From NCBI RefSeq assembly GCF_041381155.1, contig NC_091137.1:16239765-16303764 (forward strand): a DNA stretch of 64,000 bases, written 5' to 3'. Origin of the DNA: Argopecten irradians (taxonomy: Eukaryota > Mollusca > Bivalvia > Pectinida > Pectinidae). Position numbers and translations under genes: made by a program. Positions 32,301 to 47,300 of this stretch are shown here, piece by piece. Positions within the stretch are counted from its first letter, which is position 1. Each line of letters begins with the position of its first letter. The notes beneath the pieces were generated by a model. It made no database searches. It saw only the letters and a program-made list of their open reading frames with translations, and was not told the DNA's origin.

Positions 32301-35300
32301 TTTTAGTTATCTGATGGGTTATGACAGTCTATAAACATACAATGCAGCACAGGTGTCCTAATGTTTTAGTTATCTGATGGGTTATGACAGTCTATAAACA
32401 TACAATGCAGCACAGGTGTCCTAATGTTTTAGTTATCTGATGGGTTATGACAGTCTATAAACATACAATGCAGCACAGGTGTCCTAATGTTTTAGTTATC
32501 TGATGGGTTATGACAGTCTATAAACATACAATGCAGCACAGGTGTCCTAATGTTTTAGTTATCTGATGGGTTATGACAGTCTATAAACATACAATGCAGC
32601 ACAGGTGTCCTAATGTTTTAGTTATCTGATGGGTTATGACAGTCTATAAACATACAATGCAGCACAGGTGTCCTAATGTTTTAGTTATCTGATGGGTTAT
32701 GACAGTCTATAAACATACAATACAGCACAGGTGTCCTAATGTTTTAGTTATCTGATGGGTTATGACAGTCTATAAACATACAATGCAGCACAGGTGTCCT
32801 AATGTTTTAGTTATCTGATGGGTTATGACAGTCTATAAACATACAATGCAGCACAGGTGTCCTAATGTTTTAGTTATCTGATGGGTTATGACAGTCTATA
32901 AACATACAATGCAGCACAGGTGTCCTAATGTTTTAGTTATCTGATGGGTTATGACAGTCTATAAACATACAATGCAGCACAGGTGTCCTAATGTTTTAGT
33001 TATCTGATGGGTTATGACAGTCTATAAACATACAATGCAGCACAGGTGTCCTAATGTTTTAGTTATCTGATGGGTTATGACAGTCTATAAACATACAATG
33101 CAGCACAGGTGTCCTAATGTTTTAGTTATCTGATGGGTTATGACAGTCTATAAACATACAATACAGCACAGGTGTCCTAATGTTTTAGTTATCTGATGGG
33201 TTATGACAGTCTATAAACATACAATGCAGCACAGGTGTCCTAATGTTTTAGTTATCTGATGGGTTATGACAGTCTATAAACATACAATGCAGCACAGGTG
33301 TCCTAATGTTTTAGTTATCTGATGGGTTATGACAGTCTATAAACATACAATGCAGCACAGGTGTCCTAATGTTTTAGTTATCTGATGGGTTATGACAGTC
33401 TATAAACATACAATACAGCACAGGTGTCCTAATGTTTTAGTTATCTGATGGGTTATGACAGTCTATAAACATACAATGCAGCACAGGTGTCCTAATGTTT
33501 TAGTTATCTGATGGGTTATGACAGTCTATAAACATACAATGCAGCACAGGTGTCCTAATGTTTTAGTTATCTGATGGGTTATGACAGTCTATAAACATAC
33601 AATGCAGCACAGGTGTCCTAATGTTTTAGTTATCTGATGGGTTATGACAGTCTATAAACATACAATGCAGCACAGGTGTCCTAATGTTTTAGTTATCTGA
33701 TGGGTTATGACAGTCTATAAACATACAATGCAGCACAGGTGTCCTAATGTTTTAGTTATCTGATGGGTTATGACAGTCTATAAACATACAATGCAGCACA
33801 GGTGTCCTAATGTTTTAGTTATCTGATGGGTTATGACAGTCTATAAACATACAATGCAGCACAGGTGTCCTAATGTTTTAGTTATCTGATGGGTTATGAC
33901 AGTCTATAAACATACAATGCAGCACAGGTGTCCTAATGTTTTAGTTATCTGATGGGTTATGACAGTCTATAAACATACAATGCAGCACAGGTGTCCTAAT
34001 GTTTTAGTTATCTGATGGGTTATGACAGTCTATAAACATACAATGCAGCACAGGTGTCCTAATGTTTTAGTTATCTGATGGGTTATGACAGTCTATAAAC
34101 ATACAATGCAGCACAGGTGTCCTAATGTTTTAGTTATCTGATGGGTTATGACAGTCTATAAACATACAATGCAGCACAGGTGTCCTAATGTTTTAGTTAT
34201 CTGATGGGTTATGACAGTCTATAAACATACAATGCAGCACAGGTGTCCTAATGTTTTAGTTATCTGATGGGTTATGACAGTCTATAAACATACAATGCAG
34301 CACAGGTGTCCTAATGTTTTAGTTATCTGATGGGTTATGACAGTCTATAAACATACAATGCAGCACAGGTGTCCTAATGTTTTAGTTATCTGATGGGTTA
34401 TGACAGTCTATAAACATACAATGCAGCACAGGTGTCCTAATGTTTTAGTTATCTGATGGGTTATGACAGTCTATAAACATACAATGCAGCACAGGTGTCC
34501 TATTGTTTTAGTTATCTGATGGGTTATGACAGTCTATAAACATACAATGCAGCACAGGTGTCCTAATGTTTTAGTTATCTGATGGGTTATGACAGTCTAT
34601 AAACATACAATGCAGCACAGGTGTCCTAATGTTTTAGTTATCTGATGGGTTTTATGACAGTCTATAAACATACAATACAGCACAGGTGTCCTAATGTTTT
34701 AGTTATCTGATGGGTTATGACAGTCTATAAACATACAATACAGCACAGGTGTCCTAATGTTTTAGTTATCTGATGGGTTATGACAGTCTATAAACATACA
34801 ATGCAGCACAGGTGTCCTAATGTTTTAGTTATCTGATGGGTTATGACAGTCTATAAACATACAATGCAGCACAGGTGTCCTAATGTTTTAGTTATCTGAT
34901 GGGTTATGACAGTCTATAAACATACAATGCAGCACAGGTGTCCTAATGTTTTAGTTATCTGATGGGTTATGACAGTCTATAAACATACAATGCAGCACAG
35001 GTGTCCTAATGTTTTAGTTATCTGATGGGTTATGACAGTCTATAAACATACAATGCAGCACAGGTGTCCTAATGTTTTAGTTATCTGATGGGTTATGACA
35101 GTCTATAAACATACAATGCAGCACAGGTGTCCTAATGTTTTAGTTATCTGATGGGTTATGACAGTCTATAAACATACAATGCAGCACAGGTGTCCTAATG
35201 TTTTAGTTATCTGATGGGTTATGACAGTCTATAAACATACAATGCAGCACAGGTGTCCTAATGTTTTAGTTATCTGATGGGTTATGACAGTCTATAAACA

Positions 35301-38300
35301 TACAATGCAGCACAGGTGTCCTAATGTTTTAGTTATCTGATGGGTTATGACAGTCTATAAACATACAATGCAGCACAGGTGTCCTAATGTTTTAGTTATC
35401 TGATGGGTTATGACAGTCTATAAACATACAATGCAGCACAGGTGTCCTAATGTTTTAGTTATCTGATGGGTTATGACAGTCTATAAACATACAATGCAGC
35501 ACAGGTGTCCTAATGTTTTAGTTATCTGATGGGTTATGACAGTCTATAAACATACAATGCAGCACAGGTGTCCTAATGTTTTAGTTATCTGATGGGTTAT
35601 GACAGTCTATAAACATACAATGCAGCACAGGTGTCCTAATGTTTTAGTTATCTGATGGGTTATGACAGTCTATAAACATACAATGCAGCACAGGTGTCCT
35701 AATGTTTTAGTTATCTGATGGGTTATGACAGTCTATAAACATACAATGCAGCACAGGTGTCCTAATGTTTTAGTTATCTGATGGGTTATGACAGTCTATA
35801 AACATACAATGCAGCACAGGTGTCCTAATGTTTTAGTTATCTGATGGGTTATGACAGTCTATAAACATACAATGCAGCACAGGTGTCCTAATGTTTTAGT
35901 TATCTGATGGGTTATGACAGTCTATAAACATACAATGCAGCACAGGTGTCCTAATGTTTTAGTTATCTGATGGGTTATGACAGTCTATAAACATACAATG
36001 CAGCACAGGTGTCCTAATGTTTTAGTTATCTGATGGGTTATGACAGTCTATAAACATACAATGCAGCACAGGTGTCCTAATGTTTTAGTTATCTGATGGG
36101 TTATGACAGTCTATAAACATACAATGCAGCACAGGTGTCCTAATGTTTTAGTTATCTGATGGGTTATGACAGTCTATAAACATACAATGCAGCACAGGTG
36201 TCCTAATGTTTTAGTTATCTGATGGGTTATGACAGTCTATAAACAACAATGCAGCACAGGTGTCCTAATGTTTTAGTTATCTGATGGGTTATGACAGTCT
36301 ATAAACATACAATGCAGCACAGGTGTCCTAATGTTTTAGTTATCTGATGGGTTATGACAGTCTATAAACATACAATGCAGCACAGGTGTCCTAATGTTTT
36401 AGTTATCTGATGGGTTATGACAGTCTATAAACATACAATGCAGCACAGGTGTCCTAATGTTTTAGTTATTGATGGGTTTGACATCTTAAAACATGCACAT
36501 GGTTATTACTGATGGTTATGACAGTCTATAAACATACAATGCAGCACAGGTGTCCTAATGTTTTAGTTATCTGATGGGTTATGACAGTCTATAAACATAC
36601 AATGCAGCACAGGTGTCCTAATGTTTTAGTTATCTGATGGGTTATGACAGTCTATAAACATACAATGCAGCACAGGTGTCCTAATGTTTTAGTTATCTGA
36701 TGGGTTATGACAGTCTATAAACATACAATGCAGCACAGGTGTCCTAATGTTTTAGTTATCTGATGGGTTATGACAGTCTATAAACATACAATGCAGCACA
36801 GGTGTCCTAATGTTTTAGTTATCTGATGGGTTTATGACAGTCTATAAACATACAATGCAGCACAGGTGTCCTAATGTTTTAGTTATCTGATGGGTTATGA
36901 CAGTCTATAAACATACAATGCAGCACAGGTGTCCTAATGTTTTAGTTATCTGATGGGTTATGACAGTCTATAAACATACAATGCAGCACAGGTGTCCTAA
37001 TGTTTTAGTTATCTGATGGGTTATGACAGTCTATAAACATACAATGCAGCACAGGTGTCCTAATGTTTTAGTTATCTGATGGGTTATGACAGTCTATAAA
37101 CATACAATGCAGCACAGGTGTCCTAATGTTTTAGTTATCTGATGGGTTATGACAGTCTATAAACATACAATGCAGCACAGGTGTCCTAATGTTTTAGTTA
37201 TCTGATGGGTTATGACAGTCTATAAACATACAATGCAGCACAGGTGTCCTAATGTTTTAGTTATCTGATGGGTTATGACAGTCTATAAACATACAATGCA
37301 GCACAGGTGTCCTAATGTTTTAGTTATCTGATGGGTTATGACAGTCTATAAACATACAATGCAGCACAGGTGTCCTAATGTTTTAGTTATCTGATGGGTT
37401 ATGACAGTCTATAAACATACAATACAGCACAGGTGTCCTAATGTTTTAGTTATCTGATGGGTTATGACAGTCTATAAACATACAATGCAGCACAGGTGTC
37501 CTAATGTTTTAGTTATCTGATGGGTTATGACAGTCTATAAACATACAATGCAGCACAGGTGTCCTAATGTTTTAGTTATCTGATGGGTTATGACAGTCTA
37601 TAAACATACAATGCAGCACAGGTGTCCTAATGTTTTAGTTATCTGATGGGTTATGACAGTCTATAAACATACAATGCAGCACAGGTGTCCTAATGTTTTA
37701 GTTATCTGATGGGTTATGACAGTCTATAAACATACAATGCAGCACAGGTGTCCTAATGTTTTAGTTATCTGATGGGTTATGACAGTCTATAAACATACAA
37801 TGCAGCACAGGTGTCCTAATGTTTTAGTTATCTGATGGGTTATGACAGTCTATAAACATACAATGCAGCACAGGTGTCCTAATGTTTTAGTTATCTGATG
37901 GGTTATGACAGTCTATAAACATACAATGCAGCACAGGTGTCCTAATGTTTTAGTTATCTGATGGGTTATGACAGTCTATAAACATACAATGCAGCACAGG
38001 TGTCCTAATGTTTTAGTTATCTGATGGGTTATGACAGTCTAAAAACATACAATGCAGCACAGGTGTCCTAATGTTTTAGTTATCTGATGGGTTATGACAG
38101 TCTATAAACATACAATGCAGCACAGGTGTCCTAATGTTTTAGTTATCTGATGGGTTATGACAGTCTATAAACATACAATGCAGCACAGGTGTCCTAATGT
38201 TTTAGTTATCTGATGGGTTATGACAGTCTATAAACATACAATGCAGCACAGGTGTCCTAATGTTTTAGTTATCTGATGGGTTATGACAGTCTATAAACAT

Positions 38301-41300
38301 ACAATGCAGCACAGGTGTCCTAATGTTTTAGTTATCTGATGGGTTATGACAGTCTATAAACATACAATGCAGCACAGGTGTCCTAATGTTTTAGTTATCT
38401 GATGGGTTATGACAGTCTATAAACATACAATGCAGCACAGGTGTCCTAATGTTTTAGTTATCTGATGGGTTATGACAGTCTATAAACATACAATGCAGCA
38501 CAGGTGTCCTAATGTTTTAGTTATCTGATGGGTTATGACAGTCTATAAACATACAATGCAGCACAGGTGTCCTAATGTTTTAGTTATCTGATGGGTTATG
38601 ACAGTCTATAAACATACAATGCAGCACAGGTGTCCTAATGTTTTAGTTATCTGATGGGTTATGACAGTCTATAAACATACAATGCAGCACAGGTGTCCTA
38701 ATGTTTTAGTTATCTGATGGGTTATGACAGTCTATAAACATACAATGCAGCACAGGTGTCCTAATGTTTTAGTTATCTGATGGGTTATGACAGTCTATAA
38801 ACATACAATGCAGCACAGGTGTCCTAATGTTTTAGTTATCTGATGGGTTATGACAGTCTATAAAACATACAATGCAGCACAGGTGTCCTAATGTTTTAGT
38901 TATCTGATGGGTTATGACAGTCTATAAACATACAATGCAGCACAGGTGTCCTAATGTTTTAGTTATCTGATGGGTTATGACAGTCTATAAACATACAATG
39001 CAGCACAGGTGTCCTAATGTTTTAGTTATCTGATGGGTTATGACAGTCTATAAACATACAATGCAGCACAGGTGTCCTAATGTTTTAGTTATCTGATGGG
39101 TTATGACAGTCTATAAACATACAATGCAGCACAGGTGTCCTAATGTTTTAGTTATCTGATGGGTTATGACAGTCTATAAACATACAATGCAGCACAGGTG
39201 TCCTAATGTTTTAGTTATCTGATGGGTTATGACAGTCTATAAACATACAATGCAGCACAGGTGTCCTAATGTTTTAGTTATCTGATGGGTTATGACAGTC
39301 TATAAACATACAATGCAGCACAGGTGTCCTAATGTTTTAGTTATCTGATGGGTTATGACAGTCTATAAACATACAATGCAGCACAGGTGTCCTAATGTTT
39401 TAGTTATCTGATGGGTTATGACAGTCTATAAACATACAATGCAGCACAGGTGTCCTAATGTTTTAGTTATCTGATGGGTTATGACAGTCTATAAACATAC
39501 AATGCAGCACAGGTGTCCTAATGTTTTAGTTATCTGATGGGTTATGACAGTCTATAAACATACAATGCAGCACAGGTGTCCTAATGTTTTAGTTATCTGA
39601 TGGGTTATGACAGTCTATAAACATACAATGCAGCACAGGTGTCCTAATGTTTTAGTTATCTGATGGGTTATGACAGTCTATAAACATACAATGCAGCACA
39701 GGTGTCCTAATGTTTTAGTTATCTGATGGGTTATGACAGTCTATAAACATACAATGCAGCACAGGTGTCCTAATGTTTTAGTTATCTGATGGGTTATGAC
39801 AGTCTATAAACATACAATGCAGCACAGGTGTCCTAATGTTTTAGTTATCTGATGGGTTATGACAGTCTATAAACATACAATGCAGCACAGGTGTCCTAAT
39901 GTTTTAGTTATCTGATGGGTTATGACAGTCTATAAACATACAATGCAGCACAGGTGTCCTAATGTTTTAGTTATCTGATGGGTTATGACAGTCTATAAAC
40001 ATACAATGCAGCACAGGTGTCCTAATGTTTTAGTTATCTGATGGGTTATGACAGTCTATAAACATACAATACAGCACAGGTGTCCTAATGTTTTAGTTAT
40101 CTGATGGGTTATGACAGTCTATAAACATACAATACAGCACAGGTGTCCTAATGTTTTAGTTATCTGATGGGTTATGACAGTCTATAAACATACAATGCAG
40201 CACAGGTGTCCTAATGTTTTAGTTATCTGATGGGTTATGACAGTCTATAAACATACAATGCAGCACAGGTGTCCTAATGTTTTAGTTATCTGATGGGTTA
40301 TGACAGTCTATAAACATACAATGCAGCACAGGTGTCCTAATGTTTTAGTTATCTGATGGGTTATGACAGTCTATAAACATACAATACAGCACAGGTGTCC
40401 TAATGTTTTAGTTATCTGATGGGTTATGACAGTCTATAAACATACAATACAGCACAGGTGTCCTAATGTTTTAGTTATCTGATGGGTTATGACAGTCTAT
40501 AAACATACAATGCAGCACAGGTGTCCTAATGTTTTAGTTATCTGATGGGTTATGACAGTCTATAAACATACAATGCAGCACAGGTGTCCTAATGTTTTAG
40601 TTATCTGATGGGTTATGACAGTCTATAAACATACAATGCAGCACAGGTGTCCTAATGTTTTAGTTATCTGATGGGTTATGACAGTCTATAAACATACAAT
40701 GCAGCACAGGTGTCCTAATGTTTTAGTTATCTGATGGGTTATGACAGTCTATAAACATACAATGCAGCACAGGTGTCCTAATGTTTTAGTTATCTGATGG
40801 GTTATGACAGTCTATAAACATACAATGCAGCACAGGTGTCCTAATGTTTTAGTTATCTGATGGGTTATGACAGTCTATAAACATACAATGCAGCACAGGT
40901 GTCCTAATGTTTTAGTTATCTGATGGGTTATGACAGTCTATAAACATACAATGCAGCACAGGTGTCCTAATGTTTTAGTTATCTGATGGGTTATGACAGT
41001 CTATAAACATACAATGCAGCACAGGTGTCCTAATGTTTTAGTTATCTGATGGGTTATGACAGTCTATAAACATACAATGCAGCACAGGTGTCCTAATGTT
41101 TTAGTTATCTGATGGGTTATGACAGTCTATAAACATACAATGCAGCACAGGTGTCCTAATGTTTTAGTTATCTGATGGGTTATGACAGTCTATAAACATA
41201 CAATGCAGCACAGGTGTCCTAATGTTTTAGTTATCTGATGGGTTATGACAGTCTATAAACATACAATGCAGCACAGGTGTCCTAATGTTTTAGTTATCTG

Positions 41301-44300
41301 ATGGGTTATGACAGTCTATAAACATACAATGCAGCACAGGTGTCCTAATGTTTTAGTTATCTGATGGGTTATGACAGTCTATAAACATACAATGCAGCAC
41401 AGGTGTCCTAATGTTTTAGTTATCTGATGGGTTATGACAGTCTATAAACATACAATGCAGCACAGGTGTCCTAATGTTTTAGTTATCTGATGGGTTATGA
41501 CAGTCTATAAACATACAATGCAGCACAGGTGTCCTAATGTTTTAGTTATCTGATGGGTTATGACAGTCTATAAACATACAATGCAGCACAGGTGTCCTAA
41601 TGTTTTAGTTATCTGATGGGTTATGACAGTCTATAAACATACAATGCAGCACAGGTGTCCTAATGTTTTAGTTATCTGATGGGTTATGACAGTCTATAAA
41701 CATACAATGCAGCACAGGTGTCCTAATGTTTTAGTTATCTGATGGGTTATGACAGTCTATAAACATACAATGCAGCACAGGTGTCCTAATGTTTTAGTTA
41801 TCTGATGGGTTATGACAGTCTATAAACATACAATGCAGCACAGGTGTCCTAATGTTTTAGTTATCTGATGGGTTATGACAGTCTATAAACATACAATGCA
41901 GCACAGGTGTCCTAATGTTTTAGTTATCTGATGGGTTATGACAGTCTATAAACATACAATGCAGCACAGGTGTCCTAATGTTTTAGTTATCTGATGGGTT
42001 ATGACAGTCTATAAACATACAATGCAGCACAGGTGTCCTAATGTTTTAGTTATCTGATGGGTTATGACAGTCTATAAACATACAATGCAGCACAGGTGTC
42101 CTAATGTTTTAGTTATCTGATGGGTTATGACAGTCTATAAACATACAATGCAGCACAGGTGTCCTAATGTTTTAGTTATCTGATGGGTTATGACAGTCTA
42201 TAAACATACAATGCAGCACAGGTGTCCTAATGTTTTAGTTATCTGATGGGTTATGACAGTCTATAAACATACAATGCAGCACAGGTGTCCTAATGTTTTA
42301 GTTATCTGATGGGTTATGACAGTCTATAAACATACAATGCAGCACAGGTGTCCTAATGTTTTAGTTATCTGATGGGTTATGACAGTCTATAAACATACAA
42401 TGCAGCACAGGTGTCCTAATGTTTTAGTTATCTGATGGGTTATGACAGTCTATAAACATACAATGCAGCACAGGTGTCCTAATGTTTTAGTTATCTGATG
42501 GGTTATGACAGTCTATAAACATACAATGCAGCACAGGTGTCCTAATGTTTTAGTTATCTGATGGGTTATGACAGTCTATAAACATACAATGCAGCACAGG
42601 TGTCCTAATGTTTTAGTTATCTGATGGGTTATGACAGTCTATAAACATACAATGCAGCACAGGTGTCCTAATGTTTTAGTTATCTGATGGGTTATGACAG
42701 TCTATAAACATACAATGCAGCACAGGTGTCCTAATGTTTTAGTTATCTGATGGGTTATGACAGTCTATAAACATACAATGCAGCACAGGTGTCCTAATGT
42801 TTTAGTTATCTGATGGGTTATGACAGTCTATAAACATACAATGCAGCACAGGTGTCCTAATGTTTTAGTTATCTGATGGGTTATGACAGTCTATAAACAT
42901 ACAATGCAGCACAGGTGTCCTAATGTTTTAGTTATCTGATGGGTTATGACAGTCTATAAACATACAATGCAGCACAGGTGTCCTAATGTTTTAGTTATCT
43001 GATGGGTTATGACAGTCTATAAACATACAATGCAGCACAGGTGTCCTAATGTTTTAGTTATCTGATGGGTTATGACAGTCTATAAACATACAATGCAGCA
43101 CAGGTGTCCTAATGTTTTAGTTATCTGATGGGTTATGACAGTCTATAAACATACAATGCAGCACAGGTGTCCTAATGTTTTAGTTATCTGATGGGTTTTG
43201 ACAGTCTATAAACATACAATGCAGCACAGGTGTCCTAATGTTTTAGTTATCTGATGGGTTATGACAGTCTATAAACATACAATGCAGCACAGGTGTCCTA
43301 ATGTTTTAGTTATCTGATGGGTTATGACAGTCTATAAACATACAATGCAGCACAGGTGTCCTAATGTTTTAGTTATCTGATGGGTTATGACAGTCTATAA
43401 ACATACAATGCAGCACAGGTGTCCTAATGTTTTAGTTATCTGATGGGTTATGACAGTCTATAAACATACAATACAGCACAGGTGTCCTAATGTTTTAGTT
43501 ATCTGATGGGTTATGACAGTCTATAAACATACAATACAGCACAGGTGTCCTAATGTTTTAGTTATCTGATGGGTTATGACAGTCTATAAACATACAATGC
43601 AGCACAGGTGTCCTAATGTTTTAGTTATCTGATGGGTTATGACAGTCTATAAACATACAATACAGCACAGGTGTCCTAATGTTTTAGTTATCTGATGGGT
43701 TATGACAGTCTATAAACATACAATGCAGCACAGGTGTCCTAATGTTTTAGTTATCTGATGGGTTATGACAGTCTATAAACATACAATGCAGCACAGGTGT
43801 CCTAATGTTTTAGTTATCTGATGGGTTATGACAGTCTATAAACATACAATGCAGCACAGGTGTCCTAATGTTTTAGTTATCTGATGGGTTATGACAGTCT
43901 ATAAACATACAATGCAGCACAGGTGTCCTAATGTTTTAGTTATCTGATGGGTTATGACAGTCTATAAACATACAATGCAGCACAGGTGTCCTAATGTTTT
44001 AGTTATCTGATGGGTTATGACAGTCTATAAACATACAATGCAGCACAGGTGTCCTAATGTTTTAGTTATCTGATGGGTTATGACAGTCTATAAACATACA
44101 ATGCAGCACAGGTGTCCTAATGTTTTAGTTATCTGATGGGTTATGACAGTCTATAAACATACAATGCAGCACAGGTGTCCTAATGTTTTAGTTATCTGAT
44201 GGGTTATGACAGTCTATAAACATACAATGCAGCACAGGTGTCCTAATGTTTTAGTTATCTGATGGGTTATGACAGTCTATAAACATACAATGCAGCACAG

Positions 44301-47300
44301 GTGTCCTAATGTTTTAGTTATCTGATGGGTTATGACAGTCTATAAACATACAATACAGCACAGGTGTCCTAATGTTTTAGTTATCTGATGGGTTATGACA
44401 GTCTATAAACATACAATGCAGCACAGGTGTCCTAATGTTTTAGTTATCTGATGGGTTATGACAGTCTATAAACATACAATCAGCACAGGTGTCCTAATGT
44501 TTTAGTTATCTGATGGGTTATGACAGTCTATAAACATACAATGCAGCACAGGTGTCCTAATGTTTTAGTTATCTGATGGGTTATGACAGTCTATAAACAT
44601 ACAATGCAGCACAGGTGTCCTAATGTTTTAGTTATCTGATGGGTTATGACAGTCTATAAACATACAATGCAGCACAGGTGTCCTAATGTTTTAGTTATCT
44701 GATGGGTTATGACAGTCTATAAACATACAATGCAGCACAGGTGTCCTAATGTTTTAGTTATCTGATGGGTTATGACAGTCTATAAACATACAATGCAGCA
44801 CAGGTGTCCTAATGTTTTAGTTATCTGATGGGTTATGACAGTCTATAAACATACAATGCAGCACAGGTGTCCTAATGTTTTAGTTATCTGATGGGTTATG
44901 ACAGTCTATAAACATACAATGCAGCACAGGTGTCCTAATGTTTTAGTTATCTGATGGGTTATGACAGTCTATAAACATACAATACAGCACAGGTGTCCTA
45001 ATGTTTTAGTTATCTGATGGGTTATGACAGTCTATAAACATACAATACAGCACAGGTGTCCTAATGTTTTAGTTATCTGATGGGTTATGACAGTCTATAA
45101 ACATACAATGCAGCACAGGTGTCCTAATGTTTTAGTTATCTGATGGGTTATGACAGTCTATAAACATACAATGCAGCACAGGTGTCCTAATGTTTTAGTT
45201 ATCTGATGGGTTATGACAGTCTATAAACATACAATGCAGCACAGGTGTCCTAATGTTTTAGTTATCTGATGGGTTATGACAGTCTATAAACATACAATGC
45301 AGCACAGGTGTCCTAATGTTTTAGTTATCTGATGGGTTATGACAGTCTATAAACATACAATGCAGCACAGGTGTCCTAATGTTTTAGTTATCTGATGGGT
45401 TATGACAGTCTATAAACATACAATGCAGCACAGGTGTCCTAATGTTTTAGTTATCTGATGGGTTATGACAGTCTATAAACATACAATACAGCACAGGTGT
45501 CCTAATGTTTTAGTTATCTGATGGGTTATGACAGTCTATAAACATACAATACAGCACAGGTGTCCTAATGTTTTAGTTATCTGATGGGTTATGACAGTCT
45601 ATAAACATACAATGCAGCACAGGTGTCCTAATGTTTTAGTTATCTGATGGGTTATGACAGTCTATAAACATACAATGCAGCACAGGTGTCCTAATGTTTT
45701 AGTTATCTGATGGGTTATGACAGTCTATAAACATACAATGCAGCACAGGTGTCCTAATGTTTTAGTTATCTGATGGGTTATGACAGTCTATAAACATACA
45801 ATGCAGCACAGGTGTCCTAATGTTTTAGTTATCTGATGGGTTATGACAGTCTATAAACATACAATGCAGCACAGGTGTCCTAATGTTTTAGTTATCTGAT
45901 GGGTTAACACGTCTATAAACATACAATGCAGCACAGGTGTCCTAATGTTTTAGTTATCTGATGGGTTATGACAGTCTATAAACATACAATGCAGCACAGG
46001 TGTCCTAATGTTTTAGTTATCTGATGGGTTATGACAGTCTATAAACATACAATGCAGCACAGGTGTCCTAATGTTTTAGTTATCTGATGGGTTATGACAG
46101 TCTATAAACATACAATGCAGCACAGGTGTCCTAATGTTTTAGTTATCTGATGGGTTATGACAGTCTATAAACATACAATGCAGCACAGGTGTCCTAATGT
46201 TTTAGTTATCTGATGGGTTATGACAGTCTATAAACATACAATGCAGCACAGGTGTCCTAATGTTTTAGTTATCTGATGGGTTATGACAGTCTATAAACAT
46301 ACAATGCAGCACAGGTGTCCTAATGTTTTAGTTATCTGATGGGTTATGACAGTCTATAAACATACAATGCAGCACAGGTGTCCTAATGTTTTAGTTATCT
46401 GATGGGTTATGACAGTCTATAAACATACAATGCAGCACAGGTGTCCTAATGTTTTTAGTTATCTGATGGGTTATGACAGTCTATAAACATACAATGCAGC
46501 ACAGGTGTCCTAATGTTTTAGTTATCTGATGGGTTATGACAGTCTATAAACATACAATGCAGCACAGGTGTCCTAATGTTTTAGTTATCTGATGGGTTAT
46601 GACAGTCTATAAACATACAATGCAGCACAGGTGTCCTAATGTTTTAGTTATCTGATGGGTTATGACAGTCTATAAACATACAATGCAGCACAGGTGTCCT
46701 AATGTTTTAGTTATCTGATGGGTTATGACAGTCTATAAACATACAATGCAGCACAGGTGTCCTAATGTTTTAGTTATCTGATGGGTTATGACAGTCTATA
46801 AACATACAATGCAGCACAGGTGTCCTAATGTTTTAGTTATCTGATGGGTTATGACAGTCTATAAACATACAATGCAGCACAGGTGTCCTAATGTTTTAGT
46901 TATCTGATGGGTTATGACAGTCTATAAACATACAATACAGCACAGGTGTCCTAATGTTTTAGTTATCTGATGGGTTATGACAGTCTATAAACATACAATG
47001 CAGCAATGCAGCACAGGTGTCCTAATGTTTTAGTTATCTGATGGGTTATGACAGTCTATAAACATACAATACAGCACAGGTGTCCTAATGTTTTAGTTAT
47101 CTGATGGGTTATGACAGTCTATAAACATACATACAATGCAGCACAGGTGTCCTAATGTTTTAGTTATCTGATGGGTTATGACAGTCTATAAACATACAAT
47201 ACAGCACAGGTGTCCTAATGTTTTAGTTATCTGATGGGTTATGACAGTCTATAAACATACAATACAGCACAGGTGTCCTAATGTTTTAGTTATCTGATGG

